Source of the DNA: Candidatus Omnitrophota bacterium
GTDB lineage: Bacteria; Omnitrophota; Omnitrophia; Omnitrophales; Aquincolibacteriaceae
Direction: 5' to 3'
DNA: 41,105 bases
NCBI GenBank assembly: GCA_003140935.1
Contig: PLLJ01000025.1
Span: 1-41,105 of the forward strand
Below the pieces are notes generated by a model, which was not told the origin of the DNA, made no database searches, and saw only the letters and a program-made list of their open reading frames with translations. Positions within the stretch are counted from its first letter, which is position 1. The number at the start of each line of letters is the position of its first letter. Shown one piece after another: positions 7,457 through 15,759 of the stretch. The position numbers and the translations under genes are program-made.

Positions 7457-9940
7457 TTACTCTAAAACCAACGCTTTTGCCTCTGCCGGCGGAGTTGCCA
7501 GCCTCGGGATCCGCATCTTGTAAAAGGACCTCCAGACAAAAGACAGGCCTGCAATGAAAAAGGCCGCTCCGGTCATGCGGGTCGTTGCCGGGTTCATCTT
7601 GATCGCGATCTCGACGGCAAGCATGCCGAAGAGCGTCGAGAACTTGATGATCGGATTGAGAGACACCGACGTGGTGTCCTTGAAGGGATCTCCCACCGTG
7701 TCGCCGATGACGGTTGCGGCATGAAGCGGTGTGTTCTTCTCTCCCAAATCGACCTCAACAACTTTCTTTGCGTTATCCCACGAGCCGCCCGCGTTGGCCA
7801 TGAACATAGCCTGGAAAAGTCCGAAGGTGGCGATGGCAATGAGGTAGGCGATAAAGAAATAAGGGTCGAACATCGCAAAGGCGAGCGTGAGCATGAGCAG
7901 CCCGAGGAAAATATTCCACATCCCTTTTTGGGCGTACTCGGTACAGATCTGCACGACCTTGATCGAATCCGCGCGATCGGCTTCCTTCTTATTGAGATTC
8001 AAGTTTTTCTTGATGTACTCAACGGCGGAGTAGGCCCCGGTGGCCACGGCTTGAATGGAAGCGCCGCAGAACCAGAAGATCACAGCACCGCCGCACAGAA
8101 TTCCCAAGAGGATCGGCGCGGCCGTGAGGGACAGTCTTGCGTTTAACATCAGCTCTCCGATATTCGCGGGAACCAGTCCGCCCGCCGCGGCGGCGATTGC
8201 GCCCGCCTGGAGGTGTTGCTGGAGAAGCAGGATGATCGAAAAGATCATCGTCGTTGCGCCGGCGACAGCGGTCCCGATCAACACCGGTTTTGCGGTGGCC
8301 TTAAAGGTGTTGCCTGCCGAGTCATTGGCTTCAAGATAGTGTTTTCCCACTTTAAAATCGGGTTTAAAACCGAAATCTTTCTCGATCTCCTTCTCGATCC
8401 CGGGGATCGACTCAGTCTGGGCCAACTCAAAGATCGATTGGGCGTTATCCGTCACCGGGCCGTAGGAGTCCACCGCGATATTTACCGGGCCCATGCATAG
8501 AAAGCCGTAAGCCACGAGACCGAAAGCAAAAATCGAGGCGTGAGGCATGATGTGTTGAAGCCCCGTTCCCGAAATCAAGTAGGCTCCGAACATCAGGCCC
8601 GCGATGAGGATGCCCTTCCAAAAAGCCGAAAAGTATCCTGCCACGAGGCCCGAGAGGATCGTCAGCGATGCTCCGCCTTCGCGCGAAGCGGTTACGATCT
8701 CTTGAACATGCTTCGAGTGGGAGGAGGTGAAGACCTTGGTGAATTCCGGAATGAGGTAAGCCGCCAAAGTCCCGCAAGTGATGATCGAGGCAAGTTTCCA
8801 CCACAACGTCGGATCGGGAAGGTCGCCCACGAGCAGGTACGACATCCCGAACGAGGTGGAGATGCAGAGAGCCGAAGCGATCTTGATCAGGCGCGTGAGC
8901 GGCTCCTCGAAATCGAATTCTTTCAAGTCCTTGTACTTGCGTTCGGAGATAGCTTTGTTGATAAAGTACGAAATGCCCGACATGAAGTCCATCAAAAAGC
9001 GCATGGCAAAGATCCAGACGATGAGCTTTGCTTGAAGCGAGGGATCTTTTACCGCGAGGGTGATGAACGAAATAAGCGCGACGCCGGTAACGCCGTAGGT
9101 CTCAAAACCGTCGGCGGTCGGTCCCACCGAGTCGCCGGCATTATCGCCCGTGCAGTCGGCGATGACGCCGGGATTGCGCGGATCGTCCTCTTTAACGTTA
9201 AAGACGATCTTCATGAGGTCCGAGCCGATATCGGCGATCTTGGTGAAAATGCCGCCCGCGATCCTCAGAGCGCTCGCCGCTAGCGATTCTCCGATGGCAA
9301 ATCCCAAAAAGCAGTACCCGACGATATCGCGTGGCACGAAAAGCAGGATGATCACCATCATCACCAGCTCGACGGAGATCAGGAAAAGGCCGACGGACAT
9401 CCCAGAGCGCATGGGAATATTGACCACATCCCAAGGCTTTCCGCGCAGGGAGGCGAATGCGGTTCTCGCGTTGGCATAGGTGTTAACGCGTATTCCATAA
9501 TACGCCACCAGGGTGGACCCCGCCATACCCACGATCGAAAAAAAGAGGACCAACCCCAAGGTCGCTAGGGACTCGTGCTTGAGTCCCAGGAAGTAATAAC
9601 TCATCGCACATGCAATGATCGCGAACAGGATCGTAAGGAACTTCACCTGTTGCTTAAGGTAAGTTTGACAGGTTTGGAAGATCGTCTCCGCCACATCAAG
9701 CATCGACTTATGGGCGGGAAGAGCCTTCACATTAAAGAACTGGTAAAGGGATAAACCGACCGTCCCGAGGATCACCATCGCTCCGTAAAGAAGGATCTGG
9801 AAGCCCGAAAGACCGCCGAACATAGTGAAGTGCCCCTCATGGAGGTCCGGGATCTTCAGATCCGCTTCACCGGCCCATGCGGCGCCTTGCCACAGGCAAA
9901 ACATGCCTAAAAAAGAGAGTCGAGTAAAAAGTTTTTTCAT
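7457..9940 (-). CDS. hppA: Membrane-bound proton-translocating pyrophosphatase (divergent type)
   Basis: 827 residues, about 16 membrane helices plus a cleavable-looking signal sequence (MKKLFTRLSFLGMFCLWQGA, cut near AWA). It hydrolyses pyrophosphate and pumps ions across the inner membrane. Conserved parts: EDDPRNPGVIADCTGDNAGD (about 245-265), DNAQSIFELAQ, and GGSWDNAKK with GDTVGDPFKDT near the C-terminus. The usual DVGADLVGKVE loop reads DIGSDLMKIVF, one residue short and lacking the glutamate. Near residue 540, GNTFKATAK has lysine and alanine at the two positions that mark potassium-independent enzymes. This fits the divergent, Na+-regulated H+-pumping subgroup known from green sulfur and related bacteria; the assignment is inferred. 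Ribosome site TTGGAGA precedes the ATG. Confidence 0.93.
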   Translation of the reverse strand: MKKLFTRLSFLGMFCLWQGAAWAGEADLKIPDLHEGHFTMFGGLSGFQILLYGAMVILGTVGLSLYQFFNVKALPAHKSMLDVAETIFQTCQTYLKQQVKFLTILFAIIACAMSYYFLGLKHESLATLGLVLFFSIVGMAGSTLVAYYGIRVNTYANARTAFASLRGKPWDVVNIPMRSGMSVGLFLISVELVMMVIILLFVPRDIVGYCFLGFAIGESLAASALRIAGGIFTKIADIGSDLMKIVFNVKEDDPRNPGVIADCTGDNAGDSVGPTADGFETYGVTGVALISFITLAVKDPSLQAKLIVWIFAMRFLMDFMSGISYFINKAISERKYKDLKEFDFEEPLTRLIKIASALCISTSFGMSYLLVGDLPDPTLWWKLASIITCGTLAAYLIPEFTKVFTSSHSKHVQEIVTASREGGASLTILSGLVAGYFSAFWKGILIAGLMFGAYLISGTGLQHIMPHASIFAFGLVAYGFLCMGPVNIAVDSYGPVTDNAQSIFELAQTESIPGIEKEIEKDFGFKPDFKVGKHYLEANDSAGNTFKATAKPVLIGTAVAGATTMIFSIILLLQQHLQAGAIAAAAGGLVPANIGELMLNARLSLTAAPILLGILCGGAVIFWFCGASIQAVATGAYSAVEYIKKNLNLNKKEADRADSIKVVQICTEYAQKGMWNIFLGLLMLTLAFAMFDPYFFIAYLIAIATFGLFQAMFMANAGGSWDNAKKVVEVDLGEKNTPLHAATVIGDTVGDPFKDTTSVSLNPIIKFSTLFGMLAVEIAIKMNPATTRMTGAAFFIAGLSFVWRSFYKMRIPRLATPPAEAKALVLE

Positions 9941-10156
9941 ATGTCTCCAACTGAATTAATAACTCAAGTCTTGCAGATCTTCGATGGAATGACCAAGAAA
10001 CGCAGTGCCCAAGCTAATAATTATCTTTTATTGTTGAGGTTGAATAAGGTTCTTGAAGGATGTACAAGCTGAATGGGCACATATGATAGCGGAATGCCAT
10101 AAAAATACCACTCAAATCTTTGCCGCAACGGAAAAGCGGGATAAAGAAGGGGACAG

Positions 10157-10240
10157 GTCCAATGCTCCTATTAAAAGTTAAGGGTTCATTGGGTCAGTCC
10201 TCGTCAACCATTCATGAAATAGAATAAAAGACAAGGACAG
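10157..10240. repeat. Palindromic repeat pair
   Basis: CCAATG (10159-10164) pairs with CATTGG (10187-10192). Then CCTCGTC (10199-10205) pairs with GACAAGG (10230-10236), with a CCATTCATGAAAT loop very close to that of the module at 2043-2083. Linkers are GTCAGT and ACAG. The rest of the 9941-10247 gap holds the hppA leader and nothing else recognised. Confidence 0.75.
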
Positions 10241-10247
10241 GCATCTA

Positions 10248-10275
10248 TTGATTGTCTGTCCGTTTCTGCTATATT
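10248..10275 (+). promoter_or_regulatory. Predicted promoter of the APC permease gene
   Basis: TTGATT (10248-10253), a 16-bp spacer and TATATT (10270-10275). Transcription would begin at about 10282, only some 5 nt before the first plausible ATG at 10287, which implies a leaderless or near-leaderless message. Confidence 0.45.
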
Positions 10276-10286
10276 ACCAAGCTCTT

Positions 10287-12014
10287 ATGGCAATGATGAT
10301 CAAGCGGGTCGAAAGACCCCGCGAACTCAAGTGGTATCATGCCGGCGCCATGCTCTATGGCGACTGGGGAACTTCCAAAGCCTACGTCCTCGGGATCGCC
10401 TTTGCTTTGGCCGGTCACGCCTCATGGTTTTTTCTCGGGCTCATGTCGCTTTTCATGGTCCTGATCGGATTCTGCTATATGATCGTTTGTCGTATCTATC
10501 CCTGCGGCGGCGGCGTTTATTCCTCGGTCAAACACCGCTCTCAGACCTTAGCGGTGATCGGCGCGCTTCTTTTGATCGCGGATTATGTGGTGACCGTTTC
10601 CCTGAGCGTGCTTGACGCTTTCCATTATTTTAATGTTCCGAATCCGGAGCTCTGGGCGATCGTTGCGATCCTTTCGATCGGTACCATTAATTGGGTCGGC
10701 CCTTCCAAAGGCGGTGCGGTCGCCGCCGTGATCGCAACATTTGCATCCCTGACCGCGTTGACCCTTTTCGCCTTCACTGTGCCGAGTCTCTCGCATGTCC
10801 AGGTCACGATGCCGGTGGGCGGGTTTATGAAGAACTGGCCCGTCTTTGTCGGGATTGTTCTCGCTCTTTCGGGCGTGGAGGCTATCGCAAACATGACGGG
10901 TGTGATGGTGGAACCGGTTGCGAAAACCGCCCGGCGAGCGATCCTGCCCGTCCTGATCGAAGTTTCGCTTCTTACCTTCCTTTTAGGGATCGCCATGAAT
11001 GCGATCCCGGGTCTTAAAGGACACACGGAAGATATGTTACGCGCTTTGGGCGTTTATTACATTGGACCTTGGTTCGGGCAGATCATTTCGATCGCGTTCG
11101 GTTTTCTTCTTTTGTCGGCCGGAAATACGGCCATCTCCGATCTGGTCAGCATCCAGTTCGTGATGGCCAAGGACCGCGAATTACCGCCCATCTTTTACAA
11201 ACTTAACCGCTTTGGTATGCCATGGCTTGCGCTGATCATAGCAACGGTGTTGCCGGTCCTGGTGCTCATTTTGGAGAAAGATATCGTTCATTTGGCGGCA
11301 CTTTATGCGATCGGCGTGGTCGGCGCTATTGCTCTCAACCTCGGGACCTGCGCGACGAACTTTTCGATCCGGTTGAAACTTTGGGAACGCGTTCTTTTAA
11401 CCGTGGGCGGGGCGATCACTTTCTTCATCGAAATAACGATCGCGATCCAAAAACAGAACGCGCTTTTTTTCGTGATGACGATCGTGGGAGTGGGTCTCGC
11501 CCTCCGTTATGTGGCTAAGATGATCGCGCCGGTGGCGATGCCGGAATTGGCTTCCACGGTGAACTTGCTCACTGTGGCCGAGGCCAAAGAACTCACCTCG
11601 CTTTATAAAAGCTCCGCTTTTGTGGCCCTGAAGTCTTTCAATCCGGTGCTGCTTGAAGAGGCCGCCCTCCACGTGAAGGCGATGGGCGAAAGTTCGGTCT
11701 ACCTGGGCTACGTGGAAGAGACGCCCCCGTCGCCTGAACTTCCGACCGAAATGGAACCTTCGCGGGAATCCGTGGAGGTGCTCGCGCAGGCCCAAGAAGC
11801 GATGGAAAAACTCGGCATCACGGCAGTTCCGATCTGGCAGATAGGGGATAACCCCGGCCGTTTGATTGCGCGCGCGGCCCAGGAACTTGACGTCAAAACC
11901 GTTGCGATCGGCGCCACGAAGCGCAGCGCCCTGATCAGCCTTTTGCGCGGCGACGTGTTGCGGACGTTGGCTCATAGCCTTCGCAAAGAGTGCCATTTAT
12001 TGATTGTCGGTTAG
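10287..12014 (+). CDS. APC-superfamily permease with C-terminal UspA-like domain
   Basis: About 575 residues. The first 400 form about 12 membrane helices of the APC amino acid/polyamine superfamily, with the unwound-helix motif GDWGTSKAYVLG near residue 28 and PSKGGAVAAV and LALSGVEAIANMTGVMVEP typical of the family. From about residue 430 a cytoplasmic region ends in a universal-stress-type fold (AAQELDVKTVAIGATKRS then LRGDVLRTLAHS and LLIVG), where G-x-T and the following small residues resemble the ATP-binding loop. Such fusions occur in amino acid or potassium-linked transporters. ATG 10287 (then 10293, 10296) is chosen because the more upstream TTG lies inside the promoter; no ribosome site is seen. 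Substrate unknown. Confidence 0.85.
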   Translation: MAMMIKRVERPRELKWYHAGAMLYGDWGTSKAYVLGIAFALAGHASWFFLGLMSLFMVLIGFCYMIVCRIYPCGGGVYSSVKHRSQTLAVIGALLLIADYVVTVSLSVLDAFHYFNVPNPELWAIVAILSIGTINWVGPSKGGAVAAVIATFASLTALTLFAFTVPSLSHVQVTMPVGGFMKNWPVFVGIVLALSGVEAIANMTGVMVEPVAKTARRAILPVLIEVSLLTFLLGIAMNAIPGLKGHTEDMLRALGVYYIGPWFGQIISIAFGFLLLSAGNTAISDLVSIQFVMAKDRELPPIFYKLNRFGMPWLALIIATVLPVLVLILEKDIVHLAALYAIGVVGAIALNLGTCATNFSIRLKLWERVLLTVGGAITFFIEITIAIQKQNALFFVMTIVGVGLALRYVAKMIAPVAMPELASTVNLLTVAEAKELTSLYKSSAFVALKSFNPVLLEEAALHVKAMGESSVYLGYVEETPPSPELPTEMEPSRESVEVLAQAQEAMEKLGITAVPIWQIGDNPGRLIARAAQELDVKTVAIGATKRSALISLLRGDVLRTLAHSLRKECHLLIVG

Positions 12015-12083
12015 CCTTTTTTTGAGTATCCTGTCCGCGTAGTTTTGCCGTTCATCGGCCGTAAAATCCACAGGGAAGAGGAC

Positions 12084-12401
12084 ATGAAAACTTTCAAGAT
12101 CCTTACCATTTTTGCTATCCTGGTATTTTCGTTTTCTATGACCCTTCGCGCGGAGTGGTTCGACGGAGAGGTCCAGAAGATCGACATTAAGGCCAAAACG
12201 ATTACGATCAGCGAGATCGATCCGATCACGGATATTGAAGAGAAACAAGAGGTCCTGGTCGATGAAGCCACCGTTTTTTCGGGTGTCACCTCCCTTAAGG
12301 ACATCCGGGAGAACGACAACGTTACGATCGAAGCCCAATACGACGAGCCGACTGACGCCTGGAAAGCCCTTTCCGTCGAGGTCGCCGAGGCCGGTGCTTG
12401 A
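12084..12401 (+). CDS. Small exported OB-fold-like protein (DUF5666-like)
   Basis: 105 residues. MKTFKILTIFAILVFSFSMT is a Sec signal peptide cut near LRA. The mature part (WFDGEVQKIDIKAKTITISE to the end) is a compact beta-strand pattern of the type G-x-V-x-x-I-x-x-x-x-x-x-I-x-I, as in small DUF5666/OB-like periplasmic proteins; the same pattern appears at the C-terminus of the exported protein at 31528. A GGGAAGAGG ribosome site precedes the ATG. Its stop codon overlaps the next start (TTGA at 12398), suggesting coupling to the LacI-type gene. Function unknown. Confidence 0.6.
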   Translation: MKTFKILTIFAILVFSFSMTLRAEWFDGEVQKIDIKAKTITISEIDPITDIEEKQEVLVDEATVFSGVTSLKDIRENDNVTIEAQYDEPTDAWKALSVEVAEAGA

Positions 12402-13342
12402 AAATCCGGGCAACCGGCAAGGCTTCGCGATCCCGATCGCGACGTATCGCGGGGTTTTCCTTAAAAAAACACCGCAAAACCTTTGGTATTCTGACCACTC
12501 CCACTAAAGATATTTTCCACTCAAACTATCACCTCGGACTTCTTTCCGGGATCTTGTCCCGGATCAAAGCGGTCAAGGGCTGTTTCAAGATCGTCATGAT
12601 GCCCGCCAGGCCCTACGGAAGTTTGGATCAGATCCTCATGGAACATGGGTTGGACGGGCTTATGATCCTGACCTGGCGATGGATCCATCCCAAAATCGCG
12701 CAATTGATCGAAACTTCATTTCACACACGGGTGCTTGTCGTCAATGACCCGGTCCCCGATCTTCGAGTGAATAGCGTCCACGTCGATACGGATGCAGGCA
12801 TGGCGCAGGCGGTAACGTACCTTGTGAAAAAAGGTCGCCGTAAGATCGGGATGTTGCACGGGCCGTGGAAAGTTCCATTCAAGGTGGAACAGAAGAAGAT
12901 CCAAGTGCCTTTTGTCGATACCCAACTCAAGGTCCGCGGGTTCATCCGGGCGCTTAAGACACGACGTATCCTGTGCGATCCCGCCTGGCTCCGTTCAGGA
13001 GCGGCCAACAGCGAGGCGGAAGGTTATCGCGTGATGAAAAAGTGGCTGCGGGAAAAGAACTTGCCTGAGGCGATCGTCTGCGGGAACGATGACCTTGCGT
13101 TCGGAGCGTTAAAAGCTCTGAAAGAAGCCGGCAAATGTGTGCCCCGGGATATGGCGGTCATCGGATTCGACGACAACGAACGCGCGAAAAGTTTTTCGCC
13201 TCCGCTTACGACGGTTCGCCAGCCGCTTGTCCAAATGGGGAAAGATGCCGTGGGTATTCTGATCCGGCAGATGGAATGTCAAGCTTCCCGGCCTGTTTCA
13301 AAACAGTACCTTCCAAAACTTATCGTCCGTAAAACGGCCTGA
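12398..13342 (+). CDS. LacI-type ligand-sensing domain without a helix-turn-helix
   Basis: 314 residues. From FGILTTPTKDIFHSNYHLGL (about residue 29) to the C-terminus this is the periplasmic-binding-protein-like effector domain of LacI/GalR regulators: DGLMIL, NSVHVDTDAG, GRRKIGMLHGP, RGFIRAL, EAIVCGNDDLAFGALKAL, DMAVIGFDDNERAKSFSPPLTTVRQP are all family landmarks. The 50-60-residue DNA-binding HTH is missing, replaced by a short arginine/lysine-rich leader (GKASRSRSRRIAG). No HTH is encoded upstream in another frame, since the preceding gene fills that space. The start is a TTG overlapping the previous stop. It may be a truncated regulator or a cytoplasmic sugar sensor; the neighbouring glycerol genes suggest a carbon-source ligand. 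Confidence 0.75.
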   Translation: MKIRATGKASRSRSRRIAGFSLKKHRKTFGILTTPTKDIFHSNYHLGLLSGILSRIKAVKGCFKIVMMPARPYGSLDQILMEHGLDGLMILTWRWIHPKIAQLIETSFHTRVLVVNDPVPDLRVNSVHVDTDAGMAQAVTYLVKKGRRKIGMLHGPWKVPFKVEQKKIQVPFVDTQLKVRGFIRALKTRRILCDPAWLRSGAANSEAEGYRVMKKWLREKNLPEAIVCGNDDLAFGALKALKEAGKCVPRDMAVIGFDDNERAKSFSPPLTTVRQPLVQMGKDAVGILIRQMECQASRPVSKQYLPKLIVRKTA

Positions 13343-13354
13343 AAACCATCGCTT

Positions 13355-13381
13355 CACGGTCCACGCACCACGGTCCATGCA
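13355..13381. repeat. Short direct repeat CACGGTCCAYGCA
   Basis: Two copies, 13355-13367 and 13369-13381, differ at one base. They lie in the 150-bp gap before cdaA, which also contains related GTGG/CCAC-rich sequence. No function is evident. Confidence 0.35.
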
Positions 13382-13492
13382 GTTTTTCGTGGAACGCGGC
13401 TTATGGCCCGTGGCCCATTGCGTTTTAACAGTGCCTTTATTTAATCTCTCGTATTGCCGTAAATATCTGCGAGACTTTTTATAAGGAGAGAT

Positions 13493-14281
13493 ATGCTTAT
13501 TACGGTCATTGCCGTTGTCATCGCGCTCGGGTATTTTTTTTATCCCTTCAAACTCGCCGGGCTGAGGTCATTGCTCAAGTATCTCGCAGGGATCTTCTGC
13601 TTTTGGGCCGCACTTTTTTTTGCCGTTCCTTCCCTGGATGTTTCCTTTGTCTACCGGGCCGGGATCGTGCTTCTCATCATCGCAGGCGGACTGCTTTGTA
13701 CGGATATATTGATCTCGGGCGCGCTGTGGCTTACCGAAAGAACAGGCAATATTTTCCGGAAAACACCCCAACTTCCGCATTATCTTCTTGAGATCTGGTC
13801 GGCCATGGAACGGATGGCGTCGCGCAAAGTAGGTGCTCTGATCATCCTCCAGCGCAAACACCCTCTTCGTCCGCACATGAAGGGGGGAATGTCCTTTGAT
13901 GCGGAGATCAAATCCGAGATTCTTGTGCCGCTTTTTTTGACTTCATCGCCCGTTCATGACGGCGCACTGGTGGTCTATAAAGGTCGCATACAGACTGTCA
14001 AGGGGATCCTGCCTCTCGCATCGCTTTCCGATCTTTCGCCGAGTTTCGGCACACGCCACCGCGCGGCGATCGGGATCACGGAAAAAACAGACGCGATCGC
14101 GCTCGTCGTCTCCGAAGAACGCGGCCAGATCAGTGTGGCCTATCGGGGTTGTCTGGTCCACATTGCCGACCGTGCGGAATTTCTAAAGACCCTGCAATGG
14201 GTACTCAAAGGCCGGAACATCCTTCGCCTCAAGAACGCGAGTTTCATTGTCACGACCAAAGTGCTGGATGATCTGACGTGA
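13493..14281 (+). CDS. cdaA: Diadenylate cyclase, CdaA type (c-di-AMP synthesis)
   Basis: 262 residues. Two or three N-terminal membrane helices (about residues 3-80) are followed by a DAC domain. The catalytic motifs are intact: HDGA near residue 156 and GTRHRAA near 188, followed by VVSEERGQISVAYRG, as in active CdaA/DisA enzymes that join two ATP molecules into c-di-AMP. The membrane anchor and length match CdaA rather than DisA. The ATG has a good AAGGAGAG ribosome site. Its stop overlaps the glpK start (GTGA), so the second-messenger enzyme is translationally coupled to glycerol kinase. The usual partners cdaR and glmM are not adjacent. Confidence 0.92.
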   Translation: MLITVIAVVIALGYFFYPFKLAGLRSLLKYLAGIFCFWAALFFAVPSLDVSFVYRAGIVLLIIAGGLLCTDILISGALWLTERTGNIFRKTPQLPHYLLEIWSAMERMASRKVGALIILQRKHPLRPHMKGGMSFDAEIKSEILVPLFLTSSPVHDGALVVYKGRIQTVKGILPLASLSDLSPSFGTRHRAAIGITEKTDAIALVVSEERGQISVAYRGCLVHIADRAEFLKTLQWVLKGRNILRLKNASFIVTTKVLDDLT

Positions 14282-15759
14282 AGCGTTTCATTCTCGCGCT
14301 CGATCAGGGGACAACGGGTTCGCGGGCCATTCTCTTTGACGCGGCGGGCAGGACCGTCGCAAGCGCCTACCGTGAGTTCAAACAATATTTCCCGAAGCCG
14401 GGATGGGTAGAACACGACGCCCAGGAGATCTGGCGCTCCTGCGAGACCGTGATTCGCGAGACCGTCCGCAAAAGCAAGATCGCTCCCGGAGAGATCCTTG
14501 CCATCGGCATTACGAACCAGCGCGAGACCACCGTGATGTGGGACCGTGAGACCTCGAGGCCGGTCCATCGCGCCATCGTTTGGCAATGTCGCCGCACCTC
14601 AGATCTTTGCCACGCACTCAAAAAACACGAGCCCTGGATACATAAAAGAACGGGACTTGTGCTCGACCCTTATTTTTCAGGTACCAAAATTCGCTGGCTT
14701 CTCGATCATGTTCCGGGTCTTCGCCGAAGGGCGGTCCGGGGAAAGATCGCGTTTGGAACGATCGACAGCTGGCTGATCTGGAAACTCACGGGCGGACGTT
14801 CGCACGTGACCGATCTTACGAACGCCTCCCGCACGCTGTTGCTCAACATCAAAACAAAAAAGTGGGACCCGGAGCTTCTCAAGGCTTTTGGCGTTCCGGC
14901 TAAAGTGCTGCCGGGGCTTCAGCTTTCCGGGTCGATCTTCGGGACCACACAGAATATCGCCGGGCTTCCAGCGGGCATTCCGATTGCGGGAGTGATGGGG
15001 GACCAGCAGGCGGCGCTTTACGGTCAGGGCTGTTACGAAGCCGGCACCATCAAAAATACTTACGGCACGGGTTGTTTCATCATGCTGAACACCGGCAAAG
15101 AACTTGTCTATTCCAAAGAGGGGCTCCTCACAACGCTTGCAAGTGATTTCAAAGGCCGGCCCGTTTACGCGCTCGAAGGCGCCGTATTCATCGGGGGCGC
15201 AGTCGTTCAGTGGCTGCGGGATGGTCTCAAGGTCATCAAGAGTTCGGCGGAAACTGAAAAGGTGATCCGGGGTCTCCAAGATACAGGCGGGGTTTATGTC
15301 GTGCCGGCTTTCGTCGGGCTGGGGGCGCCTTATTGGAAAAGCGAAGCGCGCGGCCTTATCGCGGGGATCACCCGAGGGACCACGACGCCTCATTTGATCC
15401 GGGCGTGTCTTGAATCGATCGCTTATCAGAGCAAGGATGTTTTCGATATCATGCAAAAGGCGTTCGGCCGTCCGATCCATGAACTGAAAGTTGACGGCGG
15501 CGCTTGCAAGAACGATCTTCTCATGCAATTCCAGGCCGATATCTTGAATGCAAAGATCCTGCGGCCCAAAGTGATCGAGCTCACGGCCCGGGGGGTGGCG
15601 CACTTGGCCGGCGTGACCATGGGGCTTTGGAAAAAGAGCCATGATCTCAAACGACAGCACCGGATCGACCGGATCTTTACTCCGCACATGAGGAGTCGTG
15701 ACCGCGTGCGGCTTTATCAGGGATGGCTCAAAGCCGTTCAAAGAACCATGCTTCCATGA
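14278..15759 (+). CDS. glpK: Glycerol kinase
   Basis: 493 residues, full length for the FGGY carbohydrate kinase GlpK. It phosphorylates glycerol to glycerol 3-phosphate. Landmarks: ALDQGTTGSRAILFD near the start (phosphate-binding loop), QYFPKPGWVEHDAQEIW, TNQRETTVMWD, and the C-terminal KVDGGACKNDLLMQFQADIL, the conserved FGGY ATP-binding segment. The start is GTG, overlapping the cdaA stop by GTGA, and the stop overlaps the glpD ATG. No glycerol facilitator gene is visible in the window. Confidence 0.96.
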   Translation: MKRFILALDQGTTGSRAILFDAAGRTVASAYREFKQYFPKPGWVEHDAQEIWRSCETVIRETVRKSKIAPGEILAIGITNQRETTVMWDRETSRPVHRAIVWQCRRTSDLCHALKKHEPWIHKRTGLVLDPYFSGTKIRWLLDHVPGLRRRAVRGKIAFGTIDSWLIWKLTGGRSHVTDLTNASRTLLLNIKTKKWDPELLKAFGVPAKVLPGLQLSGSIFGTTQNIAGLPAGIPIAGVMGDQQAALYGQGCYEAGTIKNTYGTGCFIMLNTGKELVYSKEGLLTTLASDFKGRPVYALEGAVFIGGAVVQWLRDGLKVIKSSAETEKVIRGLQDTGGVYVVPAFVGLGAPYWKSEARGLIAGITRGTTTPHLIRACLESIAYQSKDVFDIMQKAFGRPIHELKVDGGACKNDLLMQFQADILNAKILRPKVIELTARGVAHLAGVTMGLWKKSHDLKRQHRIDRIFTPHMRSRDRVRLYQGWLKAVQRTMLP

